From Enoplosus armatus (taxonomy: Eukaryota; Chordata; Actinopteri; Centrarchiformes; Enoplosidae), in contig NC_092201.1 of assembly GCF_043641665.1 (NCBI RefSeq), forward strand, positions 2,542,501 to 2,606,500: DNA of 64,000 nt, written 5' to 3'. Below, one piece after another: positions 42,991 through 55,236 of the stretch. The translations under genes were made by a program, and so were the position numbers. The notes under the pieces are model-generated. The model had not been told where the DNA came from and ran no database searches. It was given only the letters and a program-made list of their open reading frames with translations. The stretch's first letter is position 1, and the number at the start of each line of letters is the position of its first letter.

Positions 42991-44383
42991 CTCTGACACA
43001 CGGGGAGTTTTCTGCATGTTTCCACGTGCTGTATGCGCGGCTTCATAATTTCTTCATTTTTCAAAATAAATTACATTTTCTGTGTTTATTTTTAATTTTA
43101 AAGCCACCATTCGTCGCATTTAAAGCTGCAGCAATCACTATTTCTGGATCAAATGACTGTGTAATGTGAGAGGTGTCGCAGCCCCCCTCAGCTAACCCCC
43201 TTTAGCGCCTTTCAGCTCATTGTTTTGATTTGCCTTCACAGTTTGGTTCACTCTCACCAGCTTTGTTTCCAGCAGCAGCAGGAAGCTGTTCCCAGTTAAA
43301 ACGCTCTAAAATGCTACTGTATGCTACCTGCCCGGAACATTTAACAGCTAACGAGCCACATATTTCCCTCAAGACTTGGTGGTAAAACAGAGCTAAACGG
43401 AGAGTGAATATTGGACTTACATCCATCAGATGGACACAAACACGACTCCAAACAAATGCTAATGTTGCTCCATATCTGCTGGTGACCCGGTATCACGCCA
43501 AAGTGTGAAATAGACCCGCCGGTCCACCACAGACCACCATGTCAGTGACACGTTTTGACGTTTTTAGGCGTGAAAAGAACGCGTTCTCGTTCTGCAGTCA
43601 ATTTAGCAAGGTTAGACTTTCAAAATAAAGCTTGAAAAACTACTTCATCATCATGGTTATGGTAAATGTACGTTAGTTACGTGAGTTAAGTTATGTGCCT
43701 AAGTTAAGTTACGACAAGTACTTACGAGAATCTGGAGTTTGTGTCACGCTGGGGGGGTGGGGACCTCATTCATTACAAACTGCAGTGATCACACACTCCC
43801 AACTGATCTGCTCCTCTGAAAAATAATTTGTGAATTATTGATGTTTTAGTGAAAATCTGTCAAATCTGATGAGAATACGCTTCTGCATGTGTTATTGACT
43901 ACGTGTGCGTATATATTTTGCAAATACTGTGTGTACTCTTGCATGCATGTGGGAGTGTGTGGGGGTTCATTCGGGTTTTCCTGCAGAAAAAATACAGTAG
44001 AAAGTTTATGTACAGTATGTGTGTGATGTTTACCATTTACTTGTATCTAAGCACACCCACTGTGAATAAAAGTTAATGTGTAATCCCCCCAAGATTCAGA
44101 AAATGGACCCCCCTCTGAAAATGTATCCATCTTTCCTGAATTTGTCAAATTATCATATGATTTTTCAGCCAAACCTGGCAACACTGCCTGTGTCTCTCTA
44201 TCTCTTTCTTTTTTTTTCTCTCTTTTTTTGGGGGGTTGACAAATGATATGCTCAGAGCGAGTGGAAAGGAAATGGAGAGAGGAAGAGAAAGCGCTTGGCA
44301 GAGCAGCGTCCAGGCGAATCGGGCGAGAAAATGTGGAGAATGAGCGATTGAACCAGTGTGGGAGAGCGAGTGGGTGAGGGAGC
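42991..44383. other. Non-coding stretch
   Basis: Unique AT-rich sequence, short T and G runs at 44208-44236. Nothing recognised. Confidence 0.55.
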
Positions 44384-44450
44384 GAGAGAGAGAGAGAGAG
44401 AGAGGAAGAGGAAGAAGAAGAAGAAGAGGAGGAGGAGGTGGTGGAGGTGG
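44384..44450. repeat. (GA)n, (GAA)n, (GGA/GGT)n purine tract
   Basis: Continuous purine-rich block moving from GA to GAA to GGA and GGT units. Strand asymmetry makes H-DNA possible. Confidence 0.92.
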
Positions 44451-44518
44451 AGGATATATTTAGAGCTGCTCCTAATCAACTTCTCCGTCAGTTTGTGTCT
44501 GTGGGGGCGAAAGGGAGA

Positions 44519-44538
44519 GTGAGAGAGAGAGAGAGAGC
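44519..44538. repeat. (GA)n microsatellite
   Basis: GA tract of about 20 bases. Confidence 0.92.
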
Positions 44539-44731
44539 CACGCAAGTTCAACACTAAAAATCAATATGCAGCCCACTCGCTCACTGAAAGCAGCAGCGAG
44601 AGAGGAAGAGGAAGAGAGGAAGGGAAAGTGAAAGGCAGAACAGGAAAACGACAGGATGAGGCAGAGACAGAGACGACGGAAGTGGAGGAAAAGTGTTCTC
44701 GTTTTGTCACTGTGGTTGTGTCATGTAACAA

Positions 44732-44754
44732 ATATATATATATATATATATATA
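44732..44754. repeat. (TA)n microsatellite
   Basis: Alternating AT of about 23 bases. Confidence 0.94.
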
Positions 44755-45510
44755 AAAATACAAACACCTATCATAAAAATAACACTTCGTTTTCAAGCTT
44801 TTGGCAACACAATACTCAGACACCACGTGTTCTCTACACTGAAAGAGTTATTGGTCACTGTAATCATTTCTCCTGTCTGTCACGGCCGTGAGTGATCTCT
44901 TCCTGAAGCTGATATGAGTCTCAGTTAGCCGAATCGTGTGGATATCGTCCAAAGTTACAGTCTTTTTAGTGCAAATTCCCTCTCTGTGTCTTTCTGCCGA
45001 GCTGCGGCGGAGGGATACGTCCTATCCTAGTCGTCGCATGTCGGTTTGTTGCCGGGATACAACACCAGCAGTGAATCGACACACAACTGCCAGGATGAAG
45101 ATACCCACACTGCTAAAGTTTCACAGTAGCTTTGGCTGAACTTTATGTTTTTTTTGCCCAGAACAAGGAAGTAGACAGGAGGAAAGATTAAAGCGTCCCA
45201 AAAAAAAAACCCCAAACCTATCCTGAAATCAAATTTGTTATTTTTCTTTCTGCCAAAGAATACATACTCTGTAAATGCCCCATGCTGTCCTTTAAAGAGC
45301 AAGTTAACACCGGCAAGACATCTTCGAGGAACGTAGACGCGTACTTGAGGGCGTGTCAGTACACTGTGACATCACAGCGGCAAACATGTATATAAAAATC
45401 ACTTCGATATGATTTTTTACTGCGAAGAGCGGATGGATTTTAGTTGCAGTTGGTTCATCAACTTTTTCACAGTAAAGCTGAATTGCTTTGGACCGTCTGC
45501 ATAAATCCGC
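44755..45510. other. Non-coding stretch
   Basis: A short CpG-enriched block at 45000-45070, A run at 45200-45209. No supported gene. Confidence 0.55.
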
Positions 45511-45549
45511 GCGTGTGCGTGTGTGTGTGTGCGTGTGTGTGTGTGTGTG
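45511..45549. repeat. (GT)n microsatellite with GC interruptions
   Basis: Alternating GT/GC tract of about 39 bases, Z-DNA prone. Confidence 0.94.
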
Positions 45550-46319
45550 GATATTGATAGGTCTGACTTAAGGTCAATACTGTGTGGGCTATAATGAAGC
45601 CGAGATGCAGGAATGATAGCAACGAGACCATTTAATAGAGGAGGAGGAGGGTTAGAGCTCATATACAGTAGCCTCTTTTTAGAACAACCGGCTTTTCGCC
45701 GCTACCCGACCCCCCCCACCCCCACCCCCCTGCGCTCCACCAGCTCTCATTAGCTGATGATCGATCCCCTCCCTGTGTAACCCACACACAGAGAAAATGC
45801 AATTAGAGCATTGACCAAACGATTGTGTGAACTGGTGCTCGATAGGTGATCATCACCTGAAAGGGGCAGCAGGCAGGTTATGAAGGGGAGGGCAGGGGCC
45901 AAAGGGTGTGTGGGTGAGTTTGGGGTGAGGGAACGTCGAGGACAAACTGAGATGAGAATGTGGGAGTGGAAGGAGAGGAAAGCAGATTTCATCACAAAAA
46001 TCTGAGATGTGCTAAAGATCACGTTGAAGAGACTAATCGGATTTCTACACCTGCATTTTACACATTGTTGTATGTGCAGGTATATCCATAAACACAGTAT
46101 GTGGAAAATACATACATAAATCCAACTATACCAAGATGACTATATATCTCGATAGAAAATATAAAAGGTTGGATTTTTTATCAACATCATTATCAAAATA
46201 AGAAAACATATGTGAACTGGAAAAACGATGTTCCGGTAAATATACTGCATATTTATTGTAGCGGACAGTGAAGAAATTACATTTATTGTTTCTATAATCA
46301 GCTAAAGATTCATTACAAA
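45550..46319. other. Non-coding stretch with C-rich patch
   Basis: C-rich 45709-45730; otherwise unique sequence. Confidence 0.55.
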
Positions 46320-46510
46320 AACTTGCGATCTCTTAACTTTTCACCGAGCACCATCATCAGGTCGACATTTTAATCAATTCACAAATGCCGGCGTGATAAT
46401 ACGCTAAAACGTTAACGTCGTCATTATGTGAGCGTGCTGACGTTAGCATTTAGCTCCGACCACCACTGCACAGCCTGACGGAGCTTCTCGCTGTGAACTC
46501 TCAGTCTTGT
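46320..46510 (-). repeat. Teleost repeat fragment ('ccatcatcaggtc' part)
   Basis: 'cttaacttttcaccgagcac' followed by 'catcatcaggtc', and then 'cgttagcatttagctc' with 'cagcctgacggagct', match in reverse orientation the large dispersed fish repeat that also contains 'atccatccaatagttgt' (see 48088 and 61730). Confidence 0.55.
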
Positions 46511-47923
46511 TAAACATCAGTTCCTCATTCTGCAGTTAACGTCGATCTGAGTGGGCGAAATTATCGAGAACAATTTACCCCGTGGTTGACACTGGCAACC
46601 TCTGCCTCTCTAATTGTTATTGCTACGTCTCCTCAAAATTAAGACCACATTTCCCATAAAGCCTGTTTCTTCTCCCCGACTATGCTGGCTTTGGCTTAGT
46701 ATAAATAAGTATTGAACCTCTGCATTTATTACCTTAAATCCCCCTTAATTTGCCAGAACAGAGGAAATGCCACTTAAATAAACCTTACGAATAAACATCT
46801 TAAATCTGAGGAGCATTTAAGCAACATTTAGAGCTTCATTGTGGTGTTTTAGAGATCTAATTCAGTCTCGTAGTAACTTATTTCATGCCAATTTAACCTC
46901 AGTTTTAAGTGGTTTATTCATGCTTATTAAAGTCCTTTTTTTATGGATGTTTGTCTGCTTGTGATTGGGTTTGGTATTTGTTAACTACCCAAAACAACTG
47001 TCTTTACCACTGCATGGCCTCTTTTATCCAGCACACTTTTAGCTCTGGCTCTGCTCATGCCTGCTTGTTATGTGTGAGCAATGAGCAATTTATATAAATT
47101 AGGAGAATGAGCGGTTACTGAAAGCTGTGACTTCAGCAACAACGTGCGGGAGGTAATTTTTCTATTAGTCTGTCACTTCTTCCACCAGCTGTCACGGCAA
47201 GAAATGTATTCTCCACCTCGAAATAAAACCAGAACAAAAACTGTGAGCTGAGAGTGTTGCACCATCTTTGGGATCTTGTTTTTCTCGGTTAAATGTTGTG
47301 TTTTTTGTTGCGTTTGCAGGGAGGGGGGTTATGAAAGCGGTGGGCACACTTTAACAGGAAGTGCCCTCGCTTTCACTTCCTCTTTGGTGCTCTACCGGAG
47401 AGAGGTGGCCTCATTGCTTCCTGCATAAATCCTGTATATTTATTCCCTCTCTATCTCTCTTTCTCTCTGATTTCCTCCTCTGTATTTCATTGTCTCTCAC
47501 TCCCACTCTTTCTAACCCCTCTCTATCCCAGCGTCTCTGTTTCATGCAGTTCACCCAATTTCCTCTCCATCTCTTTTCTCTGTGTGAATAGCTTAAAAAG
47601 CATTATGCACCACACTGATTCACTCATATCATGAATAAAATAACGCTACCAGTCACACAGGGTCTAAAGCAGGCTTTAACAAGAAAAGATACCAATATCA
47701 GTATTTTTATAATAGAGCTGCCAGTGGCAGGACATATTTAACCAATAATGTATTTTTAAATGTCACTGTTTTCATGCCAGAAGTTTGGTGAAACATAAAG
47801 GAGAACCTCCAGAAATGTATTCCTGACAGGAATAGAAAAGCCAGCATGACAACAATATTTCTAATACATTTTATTATAGTACATTCACTGGATTACTGGA
47901 TATATTTAAGTACATTTTAATTT

Positions 47924-47931
<8 letters not shown>
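46511..47931. other. Unique non-coding stretch
   Basis: AT-rich, pyrimidine-rich 47440-47580. No recognised gene, RNA or repeat. Confidence 0.6.

Positions 47932-47963
<32 letters not shown>
47932..47963. repeat. (TA)n microsatellite
   Basis: Alternating TA of about 32 bases. Confidence 0.95.
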
Positions 47964-47967
<4 letters not shown>

Positions 47968-48087
47968 TGTCACAAGAGTACGATACTAAGGTATGAGCTA
48001 ACGACAACAAGACGAAAAAGGTGGCTTATTTAAACGATTCCGCTTGCATATGTATACAAAATCAATCCGCCAATGAGCTTAAACAAG

Positions 48088-48187
48088 ATCGTCAAAGTCA
48101 GTAGGACTCTGGGGAATATGACTGTGTGTACAATATTGCACCACAATCCATCCAATAGTTGTTGAGATATTTCAGTCTGGACAAAAG
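48088..48187 (+). repeat. Teleost repeat fragment ('atccatccaatagttgt' family)
   Basis: 'cgtcaaagtcagtaggactc', 'ctgtgtgtacaat' and 'aatccatccaatagttgttg' then 'agatatttcagtctggac' are in the order that I recall from a very abundant fish repeat. Confidence 0.65.
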
Positions 48188-48399
48188 AAGAACCACGCAG
48201 CATAGTTGACTTAATATCTCCACAAAGAGTTGGAACATACAGTGTATCTGGCAGGGTGTCGTGACTTTATGTTTTTTAATCTAAAGCGCTATTGTAATGT
48301 GTGTATTGCTCTTTTAGATTTATCATCACATGGAATCAAATAGTATTTGAATCAGTTCTGGACGTCTAATAGTCAAGATCAATTCAACGTAACCTCCAT

Positions 48400-48800
48400 A
48401 AACAATTTTATATTTGCCTTGTCGGGGACGGACCGGGACCATTTCTCATGCTAATGAAAGGATAATATCAGCGCCATATATTTTGGTCAAATCCCGTTCT
48501 TATCCTGCCAAGGAGACTGTGCATACAGCATTTATGAAAAGGAATAAAACAATAAATATCTCAGCAAAATACCGTACAAATCCCAAAATGTCAGCGGCTG
48601 TGAAAGTATTTTTCCCCCCTATGGCCTCCCCATTGATCCGACAACATAAATCAGTCCAGGGAATCCTTTCACCAACCAATACTAACTGATGGGAAATCTC
48701 TCTTTGTCTCAGGTGCTGTGGTCATTTGTGCTAAAAGGTCAGAGGTCAGTTAGAGCAGCAGCCAATTAAATCCCTGCAGATTTGACGCAAGGAGGAAACA
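48400..48800. other. Possible conserved non-coding element with DR1
   Basis: Non-repetitive, with AT-rich cores ('acaatttta', 'ggataatatcagcgcc', 'cagccaattaaatccc') and a perfect DR1 at 48736-48748. A plus frame of 91 codons lies inside without domain. Good enhancer candidate by texture. Confidence 0.38.
48736..48748 (+). promoter_or_regulatory. DR1 nuclear-receptor-type element (perfect)
   Basis: AGGTCA-G-AGGTCA on the plus strand, a perfect direct repeat with one-base spacer. Confidence 0.5.
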
Positions 48801-48879
48801 ATCTCCAACCCCATCTGTGGACCTTCGCCTCGGGGGCCCGGTCACCAATAACTGCCCTACCTCTGTGTACAGTGTGTGT

Positions 48880-48896
48880 GTGTGTGTGTGTGTGTG
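48880..48896. repeat. (GT)n microsatellite
   Basis: GT tract of about 17 bases. Confidence 0.9.
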
Positions 48897-48954
48897 GACC
48901 TGCACCTGTCTCCCTTCCTGTATATTCTTATATATCTCTTTCTACAATCCCCTC

Positions 48955-49600
48955 TAAGAATCACAACCTTAGATCGTTGTGGAGGGGTTTGGGTGTCCCT
49001 GTGATCCTGGGAGCTGTGTTGTCAGGGGCAATACTGGTGCCAAGGGAGGGGCCAGACTAAGAGCAATTCACAGACTCCACATGAATGGCCAAGAAGGAGC
49101 TGCAGCATTTTGTCCTGAACAGGGAAGCCGGGGGGCCCCCCCTCCTGGAGCCAGACCTGGGAGGGGAGCTCGCAGGAGAGCGTCTGGTAGCCGTCCATCT
49201 ACGTTCCAGCCCTCGCCTATAATAAAATAAGAGTTTTGGGTAGCGACTGAAAGAATAAGCTCGAGGATACAAGCGGCTGAAACGAGTTTCCTCCATTCGG
49301 TGGCTGGGCTCATCCTTACAGATGGGGTAAGGAGCTCAGACATCTGGAGTGAGCTCGGAGTAGAGCCGCTGCTCCTCCTCCTTGAAAGGAGCCAGTTGAG
49401 GAGGTTCGGGCATCCGATCAGGATCCTTCTGGGCGCCTTCCTTTCCAGGCACGTCCAACTGGTAGAAGATTATATATCTCATCTGGCTTGGGCAGACCTC
49501 GTGGATCCCCCCAGTAGGAGCTGGAGGGACGTCTAGACTACCTTGCCTAGTCTGCTGTCACCTGGCCCCGGACAAGTGGCAGAAAATGGACGGATGGCTC
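48955..49600 (+). mobile_element. Retroelement-like teleost repeat (3' part, broken)
   Basis: An ordered set of blocks that I remember from an abundant fish repeat: 'gggccagactaagagc', 'gccagacctgggagggg', 'agcgtctggtagccg', 'gttttgggtagcgactgaaa', 'gagtttcctccattcggtgg', 'gtagagccgctgctcctcc', 'aggagccagttgaggaggtt', 'ggacaagtggcagaaaatgg'. I associate it with the 3' region of a non-LTR retrotransposon, but class and name are not verified. Frames of 78-91 codons inside are shadows; none gives an intact protein. Confidence 0.65.
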
Positions 49601-49914
49601 TTTCTACATTGGCTACCACTAGACACGCACTACAAAAATATGTTGTTATGTGCGTGTCTGCACATGTGTGTCTTTTTATTACTTTTATACACTCCACACA
49701 CACACACACTACACCCAGTGTCAGTCCACAGGCGTAGTTCTCAGCTTGCTGCCGGTGCAGAGGTCACTGCGAGCCTGCACACTCCATTTCCCAGGCTGCA
49801 GCAGGGCTGGCCAAGGGCAGGACGGCGCATTGTTCGCTGGCTTGATGAAACATGTCTACCTCGGTGTGTGAGTGCCTTGTGGGAGGGGTAGAGGGTCATA
49901 GATGTTCATGTATA
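49601..49914. other. Non-coding stretch
   Basis: Short CA units at 49698-49709. A 101-codon plus frame lacks support. Confidence 0.55.
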
Positions 49915-49931
49915 TGTGTGTGTGTGTGTGT
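49915..49931. repeat. (GT)n microsatellite
   Basis: GT tract of about 17 bases. Confidence 0.9.
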
Positions 49932-50057
49932 ATTATGCTCTTTCGAGTTCGAGATGGCACACTGACAAGTCAAAGGCTCATACATCATTCTGTGGCAGAG
50001 GGGCAGAGTGATATTTATGGGTGTCTGAAGCAACTGTGTAGTGTGTACGTATGAATG

Positions 50058-50082
50058 TGTGTGTGTGTGTGTGTGTGTGTGA
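50058..50082. repeat. (GT)n microsatellite
   Basis: GT tract of about 25 bases. Confidence 0.94.
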
Positions 50083-51230
50083 GGATGAGTGCAAAAAATT
50101 CAAAGAGAGAGGGGGAGAGAAGAAATTCCTTCTCAAGTAAAGGCAGGTCTTACTAAGGTTTACTTCAATGTCATGTCAGTGTGCTTACATGCTATGGAGA
50201 TGTGGGCAAACATGACTTCAAAATAAACTTTGTATTGAAAAATAAACTTCGTGAGAGCGAGCTGTACTTCAAGTGAGGTGTGGCAGCAACTCGGGCAGAC
50301 GGCAAATGATTCCAGTTTTGAAACGCGCTTCATGTCCCGACCGACGACACCAACCGGCACCGAGAGGAACAGACTTTGTCCAACCTGGTCTCATGACTCG
50401 TGACGCCCCAACAAGAGTGACGCAGCTTTTTCACCGACTTGTGGAAATGCTTGACTGAAAGATTGCGACATTTTGAGCAGTTAACATGCTAACAAACAGA
50501 CAGTCAAATGCAGCAGTATATTATTGGTTAATCATGCGGCGCTGCTTATTATTCTATGACTGCATTAATGTCGACTACAGCAACAGATAATGCTGCGCAC
50601 CCTGTGAGGTGCCATATGACTGAGTAACTAAAAGCAAGTCCTCTATGTTTTGGTTGTAAGTCACATTTCGAACTAAACCAAAGCAACAAAAAGAATTTAA
50701 CAATTTAAATTATGATGTTTCCCCCCCCCCCTTCAGCTGTATTGGATCAGCTATAATACTGCGCAATCAAAATTATTGTTGAAGTGATGAATAAGGTAAA
50801 TATTCAACATGCAGTAGCTTTTGGCTTTCGGGTAAATCATTTTGTTTTAGTGATCTAATAGAAAAATTCACCAAACCTCACAAAAATAAGCCTTCAGCAA
50901 GCTCGTAGTGGAGTAGGAGGTTGCAGACTGGAGCTAAAAACAAACTCCTAACTAAGCTAACGGCATTAATAAGAGCCAGGGATGTCATCATCTCTGGATG
51001 TGTGGTTTATAGACTATGGCTTCTTGCTTCTATCCAGTGGGCGGTAGAGAAAACAGCCTGCCAAGATATTGTTTCATAACATTCGGCACCACTCTTGACA
51101 ACCGTGAGCTGGTTTTACTGGCCGGAGAAAATCGTTGTTTCCCTGTCAGTCCCACAGCAACGCCATCCCACACACACTCACCTCTATGCAACCCGCTGCA
51201 GGGCCGAGCAAGAAGGGAAGGGAAGGAGGG
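50083..51230. other. Unique non-coding stretch
   Basis: C run at about 50720-50730. No recognised repeat or gene. Confidence 0.6.
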
Positions 51231-51245
51231 ATGGATGGATGGATG
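51231..51245. repeat. (GGAT)n tetranucleotide repeat
   Basis: Almost four GGAT units in a purine-rich block. Confidence 0.85.
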
Positions 51246-53220
51246 AGGGGAGGAGGGAGGGAAGGCTCTGAAAAACAAGTCTGACTGCAAGGAGGAAAAC
51301 CTTTTGAGTATTGTGTCATCGCAGCACCAAAGTACAGCGGACTGCAGCTGCGGTCATCCAAATGTGTTAGCAATAAAGTTTTGAGAAAACACACGCACAC
51401 GTACACGTGCACACAGACGGTGTAACTGAAAGAACACGATCATCTGTTTCTCATTGTTGAGGAATCTTCTGAGCTGCTTCCAAACCTCCACCCCCTCCCC
51501 CACCTCCACCCCCTCCCTCCTTCCTACAGTTCAAACTGTAAACACACACTATGTCGGACCAATTCACAGCATCAGGAAACAGACTGATATGGCATTTTGA
51601 AGGCTGATACTGATATTTTTGGATTCCTGATATCGTGTATCTTCTTCATGCTAACAAGCTTTCTGCTGAAACCGCTTAAGAATATATTTGTTGTGTATAT
51701 GTTTTAAGTTTATAAATGACTGTAACTTCTCCTACATCGGTCCTCATTTGTGTGTCTGTTTTGTCGAAAATGGAAGAAGGGTGGACCAATGTGCAGAATG
51801 TTATTTCCTCTATATGGCTTACAACATTTTACAGTGTAATGAAGAAACGATTAATCTTTAATAATTAATAATAATAATCATGCATTAGTTGGTTTAAATG
51901 TGTTTATACATGTGTTATTTTAGAGATGTGATTACAATGAAGCATTCATTAACCATTTATAAAGTGTGTTACCACTGCAGCATATCAATCATATGTGAAG
52001 CATGTGAATATCCACCAGTGTCTGATGCTATCTGGGGTGGAGTGTTGGGGGGAGGGGGTTGGGGGGCTGTGGTATACATCAGGGGAGAGGGAGGATGAGA
52101 GGGGGGAGGAGGGGGAGGAGGGAGAGGAGAGGGAGCGAGCCCAAAGCTGAGCTGTCAGGACCCTCCGGGTCAGAGCTCCACGGAGAAAAATACACCAACT
52201 CAGCTTTCACGTCCAGCGAGTTGCGAGCTGCATAATTGCATCATCAAACCGTCAATACTCCCTCCAATGACAGATTGCATAAACAGCATTTTCTTTTTAC
52301 TTGTCACACATGTTGTGTGTGTTAACAAGTCAAACAAGGTGACATGTGAGGGAATCAGCAACACTCCAGCTTGTTTCTGTCGGGCTGCATTTATAAACCA
52401 TGCATTTCAGAAGCCTGCCTGCGCGGCCAGATCAGCCGGCGGAAGACTTCCTTAAGCCTTTACATTTGTTTACCGAGCATTAAAATCTATTCAACAAAGC
52501 TTTTCACCCCTCCAGCATGGACAAAGTCTGACGTCACATGAAAGCAGACAGAAAGAGACCCTTGGATGTCTCAGACATGCATTGAGCTGCAGTGATCCCT
52601 CCAAACCGTTTGAAGTTTATATCCTCCAAACATTTAAAAGGATCTATCAGAGGCCTCTAAACTCCCTCCACCAGTGTTTCCAGCACACTAAAGTAGGCTT
52701 GTGTTGCACTTGGAATCAACAGGAAAGACAGACGGAGATATATGGAGGAGAGGAAGGGGAAAAAGAACGTGTTGCTTCGCGTTCAGGCCTGTCTCTGTTT
52801 TGGTAAGCGAGGTCATGAGAAGAAGGTGAAGAGTACATCTGTCTCCTCCTTCAAAGACTCTCCTCTGTCTTTCTATCCCTCCCTCTGTTTTAAAGCCTGG
52901 CAGTATCACATGATAAAAGTGCTGCTTTTAAGAGCTTTTAGAAGTATAAAAAAGGCACTGTCTCTTCTGCTCTTGTTCTTTCTCAGCACTTTGCGCCCTC
53001 TCCCTTCCCCCACACTCGCTTGAGCAATCATATGGTTGGTATTCTTTATGCATGCACATGCTTTTCATGCCCCATATTGGATTTGCTGATAAAAATAGAG
53101 GGAAAAATGAAAAGAATATTGCGAGCTAACAATTTTGACGTGGATATTCAAATGCGCTCCTGTGAAGTGTTGTGGAGAGAAATGAGGGCTGCTCTGAGGT
53201 CAGCTCCAATACTGCGGGCC
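51246..53220. other. Non-coding stretch
   Basis: C-rich 51488-51520 and a strongly G-rich block 52035-52135. The rest is unique with no supported gene. Confidence 0.55.
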
Positions 53221-53490
53221 TAGATCAACATAAAAGGGGAACCGACTCCCCACGCCTGATCCAGAGTCAGTTCATCAAATATTAATGCTGTGTGTGGTAT
53301 TCCTGGGAGCGTAGCCCGACCCGAATACAATTACAAGCAATAAACAGCAGTTCTGCTTTAATCACAAGAGCAACGTTTACATGATTAATGCAATATACTC
53401 CAATCTCATATCGCTGTTATGAGCTCAAGCTGAGAGCATAGTGCCAACGTTGTGATTATGCACATGATTATGTTGATTTTTTATATTACC
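53221..53490. other. Possible conserved non-coding element
   Basis: Non-repetitive with clustered homeodomain/POU-type words ('atcaaatattaatgc', 'acatgattaatgcaat', 'gattatgcacatgattatg'). No frame with splice borders. Texture only. Confidence 0.38.
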
Positions 53491-54037
53491 CCTTTTCATT
53501 TGTCTTTATCACGGACTCCAGGATTTTCATTGTAGGTGACATGGCGTGGATCTGCAGACGAAGCTCGCTGAAATCGCTGAAACACGGCCAGCTTGGAGAT
53601 TAATTCAAGGCGGGTTTGAAGCCATCCCAATTCTCCCTTTCCCTCGTCCTCCAACATTTCTGCACAAAAGACATAAAATGTGCCGCTCATTTATCATGTT
53701 CTCAATTTTCTGCTTCCTAAAATGTCCCCATCCAAACCTCTTTATCCCTACATTTCACATCTCTGTGTCTCCATTCAGCTATGATATCTTAAAAAGTGAT
53801 CAAGACAAGGGTCAAGAAGAGGTGAGGAGGGATCCGTTAAGGCAGGATCAAGTTTTTCATAGCACTTTGTCTTAGAGCTGGTGACCTTGAGGGGAAACTA
53901 TGACAATTCCTGGCAAGTCAGAAGAGAGGCAGCTGGACTGAGATCCTTTTCCAGGGCTGTAACAAAATGTAAATGAAGAAACCAAAAGAAAGCGAGGCAG
54001 CAGCAGAACAACTGAGTTTGTAGAAAGAAAAAAAAAC
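53491..54037. other. Non-coding stretch
   Basis: Nothing recognised; a 109-codon plus frame (53546-53875) lacks domain. Confidence 0.55.
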
Positions 54038-54071
54038 CTCCTGATTAGGCAAACACACTCCTGATTAGGCA
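54038..54071. repeat. Short direct repeat (2 x 14 bp)
   Basis: CTCCTGATTAGGCA occurs at 54038-54051 and again at 54058-54071, period 20. Confidence 0.85.
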
Positions 54072-54284
54072 GAATCAGTAAGCTAAGGATAGCATCAGTG
54101 TGATTGGAGGTGGCGGTTTGAGAGCTGAGCAACAGTAAAGAGGCTCTCAACACTGATGGCCGGCCTGACTGCTGCTTGACTCACTCTTTCACAGCGGCAG
54201 ACCTCTGTAACAAGATGTCATAGCCCTCCCACCCACCACGCACATACAGATTACAGACACAAGTTAAATAAAAGACCTTCCTTG

Positions 54285-54570
54285 TCCATGCCCTCTGGAA
54301 CGAAGCATTTTCTAATCTGACGCCCCTGTCGGCAGCACCGCTTCATGTGCCTCCCAAAAATGTTACAGATTTTGGGAAAGATCGTGGTTTGGGTTAAAAA
54401 GACTACCTCGTTAAGGTTAGGGGACCTTCGTTGTCATGGTTGCAATGATAAACACTTGGTTAAAGCTATTGAAAGATCGTGGTCATGCTTTAAAAAACAC
54501 CAACTTGATTGCAGGTTTTGAAATGGGAATCAAACAGCGGCTTCCTGTGTTAACGTCTGATATTTTGTTC
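54285..54570 (+). repeat. Teleost repeat fragment ('gatcgtggtttggg' family)
   Basis: 'gggaaagatcgtggtttggg', 'cgttgtcatggttgcaatga', 'taaacacttggttaa', 'gaaagatcgtggtcatg' follow the order of a dispersed fish repeat that I recall. The 'gaaagatcgtggt' word occurs twice within it. Confidence 0.6.
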
Positions 54571-55236
54571 ATATTTATATATTCATATTTTTCACTGCTT
54601 AAACATAATCAAGCATGCCGACACTTGAGGAGGTTACTGTATTGTTAATGTTGAGATAGAGGCAGTGGCACCATCGTAGATTAGTCTGAGACTGTCCTCA
54701 CCAGAAAAAGGACACCATCGGTCAATCATTCGGACAAGTCTTGCAGTTGTGGTCTTGCAAATGACGTCTGTCCTCTCGCAGCACCGAAGGCAGAAGTTAC
54801 GTGACATTGTTGTGGTGCTAGGAGGTTGGGTGGGTGGATGGATTTGGGTGTGCAAAGCCAAAAACTGTGATTTGCATCCCGTCATCAGTCTTAGTTTTAG
54901 TTGCCTAAACTTGAACAAAAAGTGCTTCTGGTGTGTCTTTGTCCTGCTGAAGATAAAACGTTCACACGTGTTGAGCTCGACAGTTCATTCTTGACTGCTA
55001 CAGTTGACGAAAGTCCTCTCATGTTCCACTTTCTTGCTTGTTCTGGAGCTTTCAACTGTATCACATGGACATATATGTATGGGTACTTGTTGCCTTCGCC
55101 CCGTATCATCCCTTGCATGAGCACATTCCAGTTCTGGTGACATATAACAGCAGGCGTTTAGCAGGCAGATTTATGACTTTTCTTTATTACCGTCATGATT
55201 TTCAGAAGGAAGGTGCTGAGTGGAGGCTTGCTAAAC
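54571..55236. other. Non-coding stretch
   Basis: Unique sequence. Frames of 75-114 codons occur on both strands without domain. Confidence 0.55.

Noticed and set aside
42471..43169. 232-codon plus frame as a gene
   Set aside because: It starts just after a poly-G run, changes composition midway and shows no domain or splice structure; high GC explains part of its length.
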